Part shown: piece after piece, positions 46,082 through 57,700 of the stretch | How the letters are laid out: every line of letters starts with the position of its first letter | Position numbering within the stretch: position 1 is the stretch's first letter | Assembly (NCBI RefSeq): GCF_963169125.1 | Contig: NC_084796.1 | Location: 87,280,888 to 87,344,887, forward strand | Reading direction: 5' to 3' | Source: Humulus lupulus | Taxonomy: Eukaryota; Streptophyta; Magnoliopsida; Rosales; Cannabaceae | DNA length: 64,000 nt | Notes under the pieces: generated by a model | What the model saw: the letters and a program-made list of their open reading frames with translations, nothing else | Told to the model about the DNA's origin: nothing | Database searches by the model: none | Translations under genes and position numbers: made by a program

Positions 46082-48388
46082 TGTAACGACCCAAAATCGC
46101 TAATAAGGCTTGAGGGCCTTGATTAGTGTGCCAGGAGGGCATGTTGGGATTTATGTGTGTTTTTATGAGTTAAATGCATGGTTATGATTTAAAGCATGTT
46201 ATATGACTAATTGAGCATTCGAGATGCATGACTACGTGGTTAGTATGCATGTTAAGTGAAATAAATATGCATGTGGACCCCGTTTGCATGATAGGGGTAA
46301 ATTGGTAATTTTAGCCCGCTGAGGGCATATATGTGATAATTGTATTCTGTGAATTGTACCACGTGAGTGTGGTGTTATTATTGTGATGCACGTGCCGAGA
46401 CGGTCCTAGAGAGCAAATTAACTTAAAAGTCACAACGGGATTTCTATACCCGGCTCGGGAGGAGCCTAGGGGTAATTCGGGGATTTTGTAACTTAGTTCT
46501 TGAGAGATTTTGGTGACTGGTAATTTGGTAACTTGTGTAACTGATTAGTAACCATAGAGAGTAACAGGTTTTGATGGTAAAATGGTAGAATTGTAATGGA
46601 TAGGAAATGACAAGTAAGCCCTTGAGGTTTAGTTAGGAAAGGATAGGCAAGGAGGGGTAAGATGGTCATTTGGCAAGGGGTTTAGACAAATTGCAGCTGG
46701 GTTATATGGGGTGAACGGTTTGGCACTTATCCATTTTGGTGGTTTTGTTTAAAAATTAAGAAAAGGAAAGCTTGAAGGAGACCTAGGGCAAGAAGAAGAA
46801 GAAGGAGAAGAAGAGGAGTGAAGGAGCTGAAATTTGAGACTTAGGAGATGAATCAAGGATGCATAGGGTTGGATTCTTCATTCAAGATAAGGATTCTAAG
46901 TAAATTTAAGGCTTGTTTCTGTTATGGTTTGAGGAATTTAAGCATGGTTTAAGTTTGGTTTTGGGTTTTATATTTTCTGAAGTTGAAAATCAAAGATGTG
47001 GATTTTGGGGATTTGATTGTGTGTTTGGGTTTCTTTGATTGTGTTTCTGAGTTGTTAAATGGTCTATGTGGGGTTTTGAATTGATTTTGGGGCTTAGGTG
47101 TGAGTTTGGGGATGATTTGGGAGTGTTTTGGATGATGAAATGCAGAGGAAAAACCCAGTTTTTCTGGGTTCGCGAAGAAGCGCCGCGGCCCTGTTCTTGG
47201 GCGCCGCGGCGCGAGACTGTTTTCAGTCAGGGGAGCTTTCTGACTTCACTGGGCGTCGCGGCCCTTGCGGGTAGCGCCGTGGCGCTACGCCTTTTTCAGG
47301 ATGGGAAATTTTGCATTTTTTGGGCATTTGTTCCAGGGGCTCGGGGGATGTTTCCGATGATTTGTTTTAGGAATTTGGGAGTCCCGAGAGTGTGGGATTG
47401 GTCCCGGGAAGTGGTTATGATTTGATTAGTATTAAAGGATGTTTCATGTGTGTTGTGACTAGGATATTGGAGAGGCTCGTGCTTGAGGACCATGCTCGCG
47501 GCTTTAGTGCATCAGGAGGCTCGGAATACAAGTAAGAAAACTATAACACTCGTAGGATAGGGCATGGGCCCATAGTATGATTGCGGGGCGCAGCCCTATG
47601 TTGCACGTTGCATGATGAGATGATTGCAGGGCCCTATATTGCATCACATGTTAGGATGCAGACTTAAATGAATTAATATTCGTTTGAATGTTGTTGTGTT
47701 ATACTATATGTGTGATTATAATAAAATGAACGGCAAGGGCCGAGAGCGGCGTAGGCCGGGTGCGGCAGCGGGGCCGGAAGTAACACTTAGCACATGGGAT
47801 GCTATAGTCAGGGCAGGGCTCGGTGGATACATGTGTTATCCTTACGGTGAGAACCGATACCCCAGGCTTTGGTAAGGCTTCTGGGGCGGCATGGCCGTGT
47901 TTGCTTAGTCTAATGGTTGACTTGTTTATTTGTGGACTATCTGATATGATTAACTGTATATTTGCATATGTTATGTTCTGCATGAGTTTTCTTGCTGGGC
48001 TTCGGCTCACGGGTGCTCCGTGTTGCAGGTAAGGGCAAAGACTGAGTCAACCAACCATGAGTACGGAGAGCGTGAAGCGACGCGTACATGTTTGGCCTAC
48101 CCGACTGCTTTGGTTGGAGGTTTGTTTGAAAATGGCTGTAATAATCTATGATTTTTAGAACTGATCAACTGTAAACTTATTTCAAGATGTAAATAGTTTT
48201 CAAACCTTATTCTGGGATCCCAATTGTTTAATACTAGAAGTTTTTATTAAGTCAACGCACTTTCAAAGATTACAGCCTTAACTTTTTATTAGACACACTT
48301 TTGTTTCAAAACCTCGGTTAGCGAGTTCATTGCACTGTTTTGTCTTAAAACTCACTTAGTAACGGCTCTAAGGAAGTAGGGCGTTACA
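46082..48388 (+). repeat. Tekay/Del-like 5' LTR (2307 bp)
   Basis: Starts TGTAACGACCC, ends GGGCGTTACA and is followed by AC and TTGGTATCAGAGC (48391-48403), a primer site for initiator-Met tRNA. This makes it a true 5' LTR and identifies the whole large-LTR family. It has the hairpin AAACCCAGTTTTTCTGGGTT near 47152, CCGCGG boxes at 47172-47286, AGTAAGAAAACTATAACACT at 47530 and TGTTGCAG/GTAAGGG at 48022-48036. It lies six bases after the Cassandra right LTR. Confidence 0.92.
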
Positions 48389-49600
48389 ACTTGGTATCAG
48401 AGCGAGCCAAGGTTTATTGGTTCTGGAGATCGACCGAACATGTACGCTCGCTGTCAGTGACAAGCTCGACTCAGGGTTGGTTGGTATGAATGATTAATAT
48501 GCTTGAATATATGTTTGATTGCCTTGTTTGCCTGCTTATCTATATGGAGCATGAGAAATGAGTTGACATATGCAGGAGATACTGTTGGGCTGGGCCCTTG
48601 ACTATTGCATGTTGAGATTAATGCATGCTGAATGACATTATTATGTATGTGGATGAATATTGGCATAATGGTTCGCGTTTGGAGTGTATGTGATTAATTT
48701 TCTGAATTAAATTCATAAGTTATATCTGTTTATTGGCTTGTATGAAGCATGTTGAGTGTGGATATACTTAGTGGTGATAAAATTTGGTAGCTAAATGTAT
48801 ATCATTGTGGACTTGACCTAGTATATGCTTGTGTATGCATTATACCTGTGGATATTTGGATTTAGTTGTGGGTTGGTTCAGGGTATGAACCTCTGAGTTC
48901 AGGAGTTTGGTCGGTTTTGACGGATGAACTCGAGTTGTTGGTTCCCAAAAGGGTTTGGGGACCTGATATTGTGTTGAAAGGGGGGTTTCTAGATATAAGT
49001 TGGAGTTGAGATCTCCAGTTACCCCTGAAAGTAGCAGCAGAGGGTCGCTAGTGCGTGAGTAAGCTGTGGAGTTGTTAGTTGAGATGGGATAGAAGAACAG
49101 CGGATTTCTCTGGAGAAATAGCTGATTTATATGCTTTAACAGTAAGGTTACCAGTGTTGGTTTACTGTGAGGTATGGACAGATAAGGGTATTATATGAAA
49201 GGCTTAAAGGGTGTTATCCTCTAGTGTTGAGGAAGGTACGAGTTGACAAGGAATTTGCCAATAGATGAGCAGAGTTAATTCCACCCTTGGTTAAGAGGAT
49301 GAGAGATCCTGATTGGAGGGTTATGTTAAATGTTAAGGCAGAGGGATGCCTGGAAACGGCACTTGGGCTGAGGTACTGGCTTATTGGGCTGAAAAGAACT
49401 CAAATGGTAATTGATAGAAGAGGTTATACAGACACGATTTGAACCATGGAGACTGGTGGACTTATAAGTTGGTTCGGATTGTTAGGGTAACAACAGTGTA
49501 AATCAATGGGATTGGTGAATTGGATAATTCATTTCAGAAATTTATACGGATGGATGTATCTGGAATTGATTCTAGCAGCCTAAACATGCGAATTAAAAGA
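48389..49600 (+). mobile_element. Primer site and truncated internal region of the Tekay/Del-like element
   Basis: After the primer site comes about 1.2 kb of AT-rich leader-like DNA with no gag motif and no long open frame. There is no second LTR. The right edge is a guess: about 49600, where sequence compatible with the element B accessory-gene intron resumes. A deletion, or insertion of a defective copy, would explain the missing 3' half. Confidence 0.6.
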
Positions 49601-49653
49601 ACAACCTAAGTTCACATATTCATCAAGAAGGTCAGAAGGACTTACTGTAAGTT

Positions 49654-49856
49654 GTTGGCCGTAGAAGATGGTGGTTGTCCAACGGCAAGAACGGCAGAAC
49701 TTCGTTCTTGAAGTGGTGCAGCCGGTTCAACAGCTCATCGATAGGATAGACACCAGGCGAGTTCTCAGGCAAATGGGCAGACGCTGGGGTCGTAGGGAGC
49801 AGGCGACGGCATAGAGTTAACAGACGATGGTGGATGTCACCGGCGATGTCGGACAT
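49654..49856 (-). pseudogene. Element B antisense accessory gene, exon 1
   Basis: ATG at 49856 opens MSDIAGDIHHRLL and continues to PIDELLNRLHHFKNE, then a donor ACA/GTAAGT at about 49654. On the minus strand TTTATAAATA lies about 65 bp upstream (49917-49927), a well-placed TATA box, which is why I choose this ATG and not the more upstream one at 50036. The N-terminus parallels element A's (MSNV..., LIDDDLLALL). Its downstream exons lie left of 45257, past the inserted DNA. Confidence 0.72.
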
Positions 49857-50437
49857 GCAAAGCTGATCAATGCTTAAGATGGCTCGAGAGCGTAAAAACG
49901 TCAAATGAGCATCTGCGGAGTATTTATAAAGGCCCCAAATCCTGGCCTCCGATCCAACGGACATGTGTCTCCCCATCGGACGGTCCAAAATCGTGCAGGG
50001 ATATTTATGAGCCCTCTCAGGTTGGATCCTTGCCATCTCAGATCTAACGGCCCAGGAGGGGCGGATGCCAAAGGTCGCCCCATCCTACGGTCCACCTCAA
50101 CCCAAGAGTATTAATGATGGACCCCTGTGCGAATGGGATGCTTCGTGATCTGTGCTGACACGCTAGCCCAGGCCTAGCGACCCTTGAGATGGCTAGGCGA
50201 CCTTTCAAGATCCATGCAGCAATCTCCTGGTGACACGTGTACCCTTGCCACGAAGCGGGACTAAGGTAAATGTACCCGGACACTGGTAAACTGTCCGGGC
50301 CCAACATACAACCAGCATCACTGCCCTCTGTCACGGACCCACGATCCCAAGCAGGAACTGGGAAGGCAACCGTGCGAGCGTCCGAGAGCAATGCAAGCCT
50401 CCTCCTAGTGGGCCTAGGCGAAGGCTTGGGGGGTAAA

Positions 50438-50876
50438 TGTTATCCCCATTTCCTGCGTGGCCCCGGAACGACCGTCCAGGCCCATGGTCAGGGCATTCAA
50501 AATGTGGGCCCGACCCAAGGCCTCTTGGTACGGGAATATCCAAGGGGGCACTGGCCTAGTGCAATTCTGGGCCAGACGGGGGTCCGGTATGGTTATCCGG
50601 GGCAGTCATCCGGGAGACATGCAGACAGCTCGGACTCCCCCCCTGGCGGTATACGTGCCTGTTCCCAGAGCCTGGTAACGGTCCGGGCCTGTGGTAAATG
50701 AAGAGGGACAAAGGTAAACGAACCTGGATCACGTCGTCCCCGGTTGGTGGGAAAAGCGTCCAGGACCCTAAAGCCGCCCCACTCCGCATGGATGTTGTCC
50801 CTACTTTTCACCTGCGGCCATATCATTAGTCTTAGCTAATATTCATTAGTATAGTTACCGAAAATCTTGGTAAACG
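50438..50876 (+). repeat. Element B 3' LTR with internal deletion (439 bp)
   Basis: It matches the 5' LTR up to TTTCACCTGC (50815). It then jumps to CCATATCATTAG, so about 470 bp corresponding to 33726-34194 are missing. The last base after TAAAC is G where the 5' copy has A. Outside the gap the copies are about 97% alike. Confidence 0.88.
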
Positions 50877-52956
50877 ACTACGATAAACATATACTTTCAA
50901 CATATATATTTCAATCAATAACACAAACAATTAGGAGTCGACGCCCTTAGGCCGAGCCCTCTGGTTATATAGTTGATCCCGGCTCGCTTAGGCCGAGCTG
51001 CGTTCAATACGCTTATCATCAGCCCGGACACCCTTAGGTCGTACTTTCATATTGCATATAACAGCCATACAGTTACACAATACATATATTCAATTACACG
51101 GAATCTCAGTCCCAACGACAACCACATGGGTGTTGTTTTCTTACCTCAAATCTTGAGCGACAAATAAAGAGTGGTCTCGATCACGATCCTCAGTCTTGAG
51201 CCTTAACGATAAATCTAGTCACAATAACCATGCATAATTATCAATCTCTAATCCAAATAAATGTTTAGGAAACAAATACTAGCCTCCGGAACCTCGAATT
51301 CTACTAAACAGGGTAGTGGAATTCGTCTTGAGCACTTAGGTTTGAAAACCCGTGCCTCCCCGAGCCTAAAAGCCTAAGCTCCCTTTATTTTCCATTTAGA
51401 GTCGCGACTTGCCCTTAAGGGCCACAGCCCGCCCCTAAGATAGAGGCCTACCCCTCCCTACTGGAGGACATGGGCTGCGACTTGCACCCCCTGAGTCACG
51501 GCGCACTTGGCGAATCAGAGGCACCCCAGCCTCTTCAAGCACGCTGGCCGCAGCACCTGAAGAACAAGGCCACGACTCGAGGCCCCAAACCTAGTAATTC
51601 CACCCTATTTCCAGTGTTTCCCTTGAGTCCTAGCCTTAAAATTCAACCCAAACCTTCAGCCAAACCTTGAACTGAACCCAGAATTCTTATCCTTATAACC
51701 TAAACATCACATCCAATCTTGTAACAATTCTTACTCTCCCTAACACCCAAAATCAGCCTTAAAAATCATTCTCATGGAAGCTCTAAGTTCATCATCATTT
51801 CAACAGAATTCAATAGTCATAGGTTAGGATTTTACCTGAATTGATAGCTTGAATCCCCCAGCTAAACTCTGTCCACTTCTAGCCTTAACTCCTTAGGTTC
51901 TTCTCAGTCCAAACTCAGCTCAATTCCCAGCTTGTTATCATAGCTTCTCCTTCAAAATTCAAAGGTTCCCCTTAAATCTAAAGAGAGGAAAAGAAACGTG
52001 TATGTGGGAGAGTGAGAGATATCAAATGTGTTCCACTACATTCTAGTATTTCCCTAAGAGTTCTGAGTATATCCCTTTCTTAAACAAAGACCAAATTGCC
52101 CCTAAGCTTTCCCAGCCCTCTAATTGTCTGTAGGGGTAAAATGGCCATTTCGCCCCCGTTTCCCGCTAATCCTCGAGTCATCCTACCAATTTCCAGTTAA
52201 TCCCATCATGCCCAACTAATTACCAAATACTTATCAGTTACTCAATAAACCCCCAAAATATATTCTAAGTTCCTAAAATACCCTTAGGCTCACTCCGATT
52301 TAAACCCCATTGTGACTATTCCGCTAATCCGATCACTAGGATTGACTCGAGCCATATACTGCAAATATATCCACATAATAATGTGGTATCAACCATTTAT
52401 TAAGTATAATTACATTTATGCCCTTAACAGACCAAAATTACAAATATGCCCTTATAAGCAGTAAAGGGCCTACATGCATATTAATACTCATAACACATGC
52501 ATATAATATATTCACATAATCATATAAATCATGCATGCCACATAGTCACGCATTTAACTAATTAAACACACATATGTCCAATTATGCCTTCCTGGCACGC
52601 TAATCAAGGTACTAAACCCTATTAGCATTTTTGGGTCGTTACAACTAGGAACCAAGCAAGACGAATTTGTCTCCTTGTGTCACTTGGATCTTCAAGCATA
52701 AGAATTGTCTAAGGTCTTCAGGCATCTCAGATCTTTTTACTGTCACTATTTCCCACGTTCAGGTCTGAAGCATCTAGAATGGCCTACAAGAAAACTTGTG
52801 AGGCTATACGCACTAGAATCTCCATTAGAAGATTAGCGAAGTCAAATAATGATACGTCCAAGGCCTAAAGGTATGGTCCTCATCAATAGAAACCTGAAGA
52901 TAGTTCACACGATAATTCAGCCTCATGCAAACATGAAGACTGACTTGGGGGGCAAT

Positions 52957-53407
52957 TATTATACCTATGTTTGGAGTATCACTACCCACCGACCCAGATC
53001 ATGCCTAGGGCCTAGTGAATTGTAACTTTGTATAATTTTTGGGTCAAGCCCAATAACTTAAGCCCACACTCAAATGTAACCCTAACTCTTCAATATAATA
53101 AGAGGAGTAGGGACCAAGAAGGAGGAGAGAGGAAAAAGGGGCGGCGACTTTTTATAGAAAGAGCTCTCCATCTTCACTAGAGCCAAATAGCTAAAAGCTA
53201 AATACAAATGTAATCCATGGCTTGCAAGATTAATGACAGTGACTAGGTGGATGTAGCCTATCTTTTTGGGGCTGAACCACTATAAAACTCTCTTTATCCA
53301 TTATTTATGGGCACTAGAAACATCTTTTATACTTTATTTAGCTCTAAAAAATCTTCTCAATATTATTCTTTGGGTGTTAGACAAATTAACGAAAAAATGA
53401 GTCAACA
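52957..53407 (+). repeat. Element D 3' LTR
   Basis: Starts TATTATACC (the expected TG has become TA), ends GAGTCAACA and follows the polypurine tract. Overall it is clearly homologous to 29473-29920, with many differences, so D is an older insertion than A or B. Confidence 0.88.
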
Positions 53408-53628
53408 AATATATTTACTCATTAACTTAAATAAATATGAGTGTAATCATGTTTGATAATTATTTTTGTTTGCATATATCTTCTTCACTTATATATGTTG
53501 TTGTGTGTACATAATCACATTTATTTTTACGTGTTTCATTTGTGTTTGGAGTTTATAGTGAGTGTCTCATATTTAAATATCTTATTGTTGTATCATTTTC
53601 TATGTTTTTCTGATATGTTTATATTGGT
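53408..53628. other. AT-rich flank right of element D
   Basis: No gene or repeat recognised. It should be the continuation of the DNA left of 29473. Confidence 0.45.
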
Positions 53629-54349
53629 TGTTGACTACCTTTTTCGCTATCAACCTAATCTAAGAACTCGACAGAAATTAGAAGAAAATAACAAAGATTT
53701 TACGTCGTTTAGGCTATAAAAGAGCCCTAGTCCTTTATAAGGAGATACCTCAGCTCTATTTATAGATGCCTGGATCATTAATGCCATTAATCAACATTTA
53801 ATACACATTCTCCCATTATTTGGGGAGTAAACTGCTAATTAATTACATATGGATGCACTAACAAAGACCATGGACTCAAGCGGATTGCACGGGGCCCATT
53901 TGTAGAAAGTTGCCCACCAACTTCATGGGGAACAGGTATCTGACCATGTCAGGATAAGACGCACGTTCTCCCATGTCAGACGGCATTGTGGGAGATGCCG
54001 ATTGTTGAGGGTACGAAATCAACACCATTAATCGAGGCTTGCCAAAAAATTTCAGATGATCTGGTGGGCCGTAGCTGTGGCGACTGACACCTAGCACCAA
54101 CTCTAGGTCTAGGGACAAGAGTCCTAGCCCTGAGAGATTGACGAATGAAGAAAGTGATGACCATCCGAATGGTCCTCGGGGCATGGCCTCACTTGGAGAC
54201 ATCCATACCATGGAGATGGGTCATCAGACGTGGCCTCACATGGAGACATCCGCGTCTGTCCAGGCCAAAGTACAAACCCTCACTAGCGCTCGAGGAGCTT
54301 AATTACTCCTCTAACAAATGCCACGTGTGCTCTGGTGAAAACACAGACA
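53629..54349 (-). repeat. LTR of minus-oriented element C (721 bp)
   Basis: On the minus strand it begins TGTCTGTGT at 54349 and ends GGTAGTCAACA at 53629. A minus-strand polypurine tract (CTTGGGAGGGAAATA) lies immediately before it at about 54350-54364. That makes it the 3' LTR of an element pointing left. The ending resembles the A, D and G LTRs (GTCAACA). No partner LTR is inside the window. Confidence 0.7.
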
Positions 54350-54720
54350 ATATTTCCCTCCCAAGTCTTCACTTGTCCTCGAACAGTGGAGACTTAGACT
54401 GAGAGGAGTAATTCGAAAGGTCTTCGGGAGGAGATGCTTGGGCTCTTCATGGCATCACTCCTAGTAAAGGTAGTGACACGTGTTGACTCCCTATTGCCGG
54501 ACCCATCAATCGGTGCCATTAATGAGGAGTCCACTCCACTACCCAAAACGTCTAATACGTACCCTAGGTGTCTTTTTTCTCTATATCTGAGGCATCATTT
54601 TCCCATGTTAATGATCACGATCCATGCCTCTTGGACTCTGATTGTTGGATCACTCTCGAGTGCCTATGTCATAGGTATCAACGGTCGGGGTGGAGCTGCT
54701 TCCACCCCAAGTATTTTTAG

Positions 54721-57700
54721 TATAAAACCTTAACAGCCTCCTCTCAGAAATCACTTTTAGCATTCGAAATTCAAAACCCCAAAACTCTCAAACCCTCTAT
54801 TCTTCTTCATCTCTCTACTTCCCAAACTTCTCCCATTTTCTGAGTTCTCAACGCCCTGGACAGTTGGCGAGAATCATCGTACTTTTGGTCAGGCAGCAAA
54901 TAGTTTTTTAGAGTGAGGACTCGCTTTAGCACGTACAAGCGCTTCATCTCGAGTAAGTTTTACTTCTGACTCCTATTTGGTTTTGTGTTTACTTCCAAAT
55001 TTTGTTTGAGGATTTTAGTTGCATGCTTAGGTTTTGAATTACTGGCACACTAGAAGTCATTTTGATGTTAAAAATGGTCTAATAGTCCCCTACGCTCTTT
55101 ACGCGACTTTTGCATTACTAGACATCCAACCGGCATCTGGAAAATTCTCAGATTCTGGCAATGTTCATAGTTTCCAGTGGTCCTCTCCGGTGACCATCCT
55201 TTGGTCCCGAAGACACCCAAGTCCCTTAGAAATTTTCCTTCTCATATTCCTGAGCAATAGTCTTAGGGCTTCTTGTTTTTGGCCTATCTTTCTTCGAGTC
55301 AGGACGCTAACTGCTTGGTTTCTTATTTCAGATGCCTAAGGAGCTTCAACAACTATACAAGCAATCATTCTACGCATTCGATGCTAAGGTACTGGAGATG
55401 GACCGAGAGGCAGGAAGACTCCCCAAGAAGAGAAAACAACTGCAGAATATCTAGGCTCTCGTGGTGAGGGAAGATAATCCCTCAACGACAAACATGCCTC
55501 TCTGACACGGAATCTCAGAGGAAAAGGCAAACTCTGGCCCTCTCTGTCGGAAAAAACACATGGCGTCGCCATGGGTTTTGAGGCGGAGGTGACCCCCAGC
55601 AAGCTCAAACACCGAGGAGCTTTGGACAGGATTGTAACCCACCATGGGGTGGACACCACTACGATGTGGGTGCGCCTTTCTCGGGAAATGAGAGGGCGAA
55701 TGAGAGCGTCCATGCCTCGGGGCCTGAAGCTCATCTCATATCTCCATTCCAGCTTTCCCTTAACTGATATCGGGTACTGGCTAGGTTTTATGTTTTGTAC
55801 AAGAGGCAGAACTGGCATGTTCTTTCCCCAGCTGAGATACTGTACATCTATAGCTTCCAACAGTGTTTGAGGAAGGACGATCGGGACGGGTACTACACGT
55901 TGATGAAGCATACATACCCTGGGATGAAATACAAGGCACCGTGCGGCAACGAGAACCATGCGATAGACTACAAAGACCACTTCTTCTAGGCAAGTGGCTT
56001 CCCTATGAGGACTAACCCGACTCTTCTCCTGGACTTCACCAGGGTTGGTAAGTATCACTTCTTGAGCTATTATATTTAATATTCCTTCACTCGTAGTCGT
56101 TCTTTAGTCTTAACCATTTTCTTTTCAGGTCATTTCCTCCGCACACCTTTCGTTGACGCCTACAACAAAAAGTTCAAGAAATTGAATGCGCTACCCAAGG
56201 AGGAGATGAATCTCGGTCTTCTCATCACCAAGGACAATCTTCGGCAGTATAGCCTGCTTTGGAAGGGGCAAAGGATAAGCCCCGTGACCTTCATTGGCTT
56301 TTGTGATTCAAAGAAATAACTTAACGAAGCAAGGCTCCACACGTAGTATATTGTGGTGAAGGCCCAATACGAGTATAAACTATGTCTCCGCGATGAGCGT
56401 ATGGAGAGCGTGCTCACTATCCAATCCGCCACAGATGAAAAAGAAGATGAGGAGCTCGGAGTCAAGCTCGAGGCTGGGATCGAATCATCCTCTGTGACTC
56501 AAGGTAAATTCCCAATAGTTGTTAACTACGCCCATCACGTAGGGGAGGAAATTAGCCCCGACCACTCTTTACTCTCGCCATCACTCCTCGAGTGTGGGCA
56601 AGTTTTGGAGCATCCTTGGACCAACGAGGAGTACCAGGAATACCAAGACCTTATAAACATTTTTCTCTGCCATCCAAAGATGAGGAAACACCCCCAAGGG
56701 CTCGTGCCTCTCGACGAGGTGACATCCATGCACACGATATGGTTTTGTCAACACGACACCAAAAAAACACAGGTAATTGGCTGACTCGTCCATGAGTTTG
56801 CCCATTCCATTCTTCACCCAAATAAGTCTTATCATGGTGGGCTCTCGAGGAGATTTATTTTGTGCCTTTCATGCATGCTTATTTTTATAGATAGCTTCTT
56901 TTCTTTTCTTTCAAAGGCTAACCTTTTCTATTTATTTACACATAAAACATGGGATTTTCCGACTTGGTCAGACAGAAACAACAGAGGGTGACGGGGCCCC
57001 CTCAAATAGATGCCCCAAAGGCATCGACCACAGTGTCCCTGCCCTCGACGTTCATTCCCTTGGCCCCGATGGTCGGTCCTCCCACTCCTACCATTCCCAA
57101 AGTCCCGGAAGTTGCCATGTTGGCCACTCCTCTGGGGCCAACGATTACAGAAGAGGTCATTGACCTCGAGGCCTCCCCCCCTCGAGATGGGGGGCCTTCT
57201 CGGAAGGGAAAAGAAATCCCTTCTAGGGCATCTGACCATCCTTCGACTAGGACACCTCGCCTAGTGGTCTTTCCTGAACACTTTGAGGGAGGAGACCTGG
57301 AAAATCACAGACAAGTAGTTGAATACTTCAACGCCCATCTTGATGAAGGCAACAAGGATTTCAAAGTCCTCGCGGAGTACCTGCGGGAAGACAGACCACA
57401 GAGCCCATTTGCTATATTATTTTATAATATAATGTAATATTATACTATATTATAATATAATGTTTTAGATTAAATAAATGTGACAAAGTGTGTCACATAT
57501 TGTAACATATAATAGAGAGTTACAATATTTAGATATATGAGATATATCCAAATAATGTAACATATTTGGTGTTACAAATTTGTAACTTCCAAATATTACC
57601 CTTTATTGTGTAAATTTGTTGTTACACAATATTTAGAAGAATTTCATAAAGCCATATGTGATATGGCTGTTAGAGATATGATTTTAACCCCAATAATATG

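Larger units (their letters stand above)
33343..50876 (+). mobile_element. Element B: Tat-lineage Ty3/gypsy retrotransposon with antisense gene, multiply interrupted
   Basis: 5' LTR 33343-34253, 3' LTR 50438-50876 (internally deleted), polypurine tract GGCTTGGGGGGTAAA just before the 3' LTR. Plus-strand gag-pol spans 34313-41833. A tandem-repeat spacer covers 41880-42170, and a spliced minus-strand accessory gene runs from 49856 to 42511. Secondary insertions are solo LTR G in integrase, and a Cassandra TRIM plus part of a large LTR element inside the accessory gene. Flanks ACAGC and ACTAC do not give a clean TSD. It is GC-richer than element A, so it is a different Tat family. Confidence 0.88.
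32831..52643 (-). repeat. Solo LTR E, minus strand, split by element B
   Basis: On the minus strand it starts TGTAACGACCC at 52643 and ends GGGCGTTACA at 32831. Its two parts are 50877-52643 and 32831-33342, about 2.28 kb together. Flanks CCTAG (32826-32830) and ACTAG (52644-52648) match at 4 of 5 positions. On the minus strand it shows the AGGTAAGAAAAC box near 51150 and the CTTGCTAGGCCTTGGCTCAC box near 33240, so it belongs with the 1-893 and 59973 copies. Element B inserted into it. Confidence 0.88.
29473..53407 (+). mobile_element. Element D: short non-autonomous LTR retrotransposon, heavily interrupted
   Basis: 5' LTR 29473-29920 (448 bp), 3' LTR 52957-53407 (451 bp), flanks ACTAT (29468-29472) and AATAT (53408-53412), a 4 of 5 match. 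Its own internal DNA is only 29921-30159, 32386-32830 and 52644-52956, about 1 kb. It includes a primer site like those of A and B (29923), a 19-bp minisatellite and a polypurine tract ACTTGGGGGGCA (52943-52954). There is no gag or pol, so it must have moved with proteins from a Tat relative. Everything between those pieces is later insertion: solo LTR F, minus-strand LTR E, and element B within E. Confidence 0.88.

Noticed and set aside
51470..51670. Short open frame in solo LTR E
   Set aside because: It is inside a minus-strand LTR with no conserved protein features and no support.
53453..53719. Hydrophobic open frame
   Set aside because: AT-rich low-complexity translation running into the element C LTR. 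No start context or homology.
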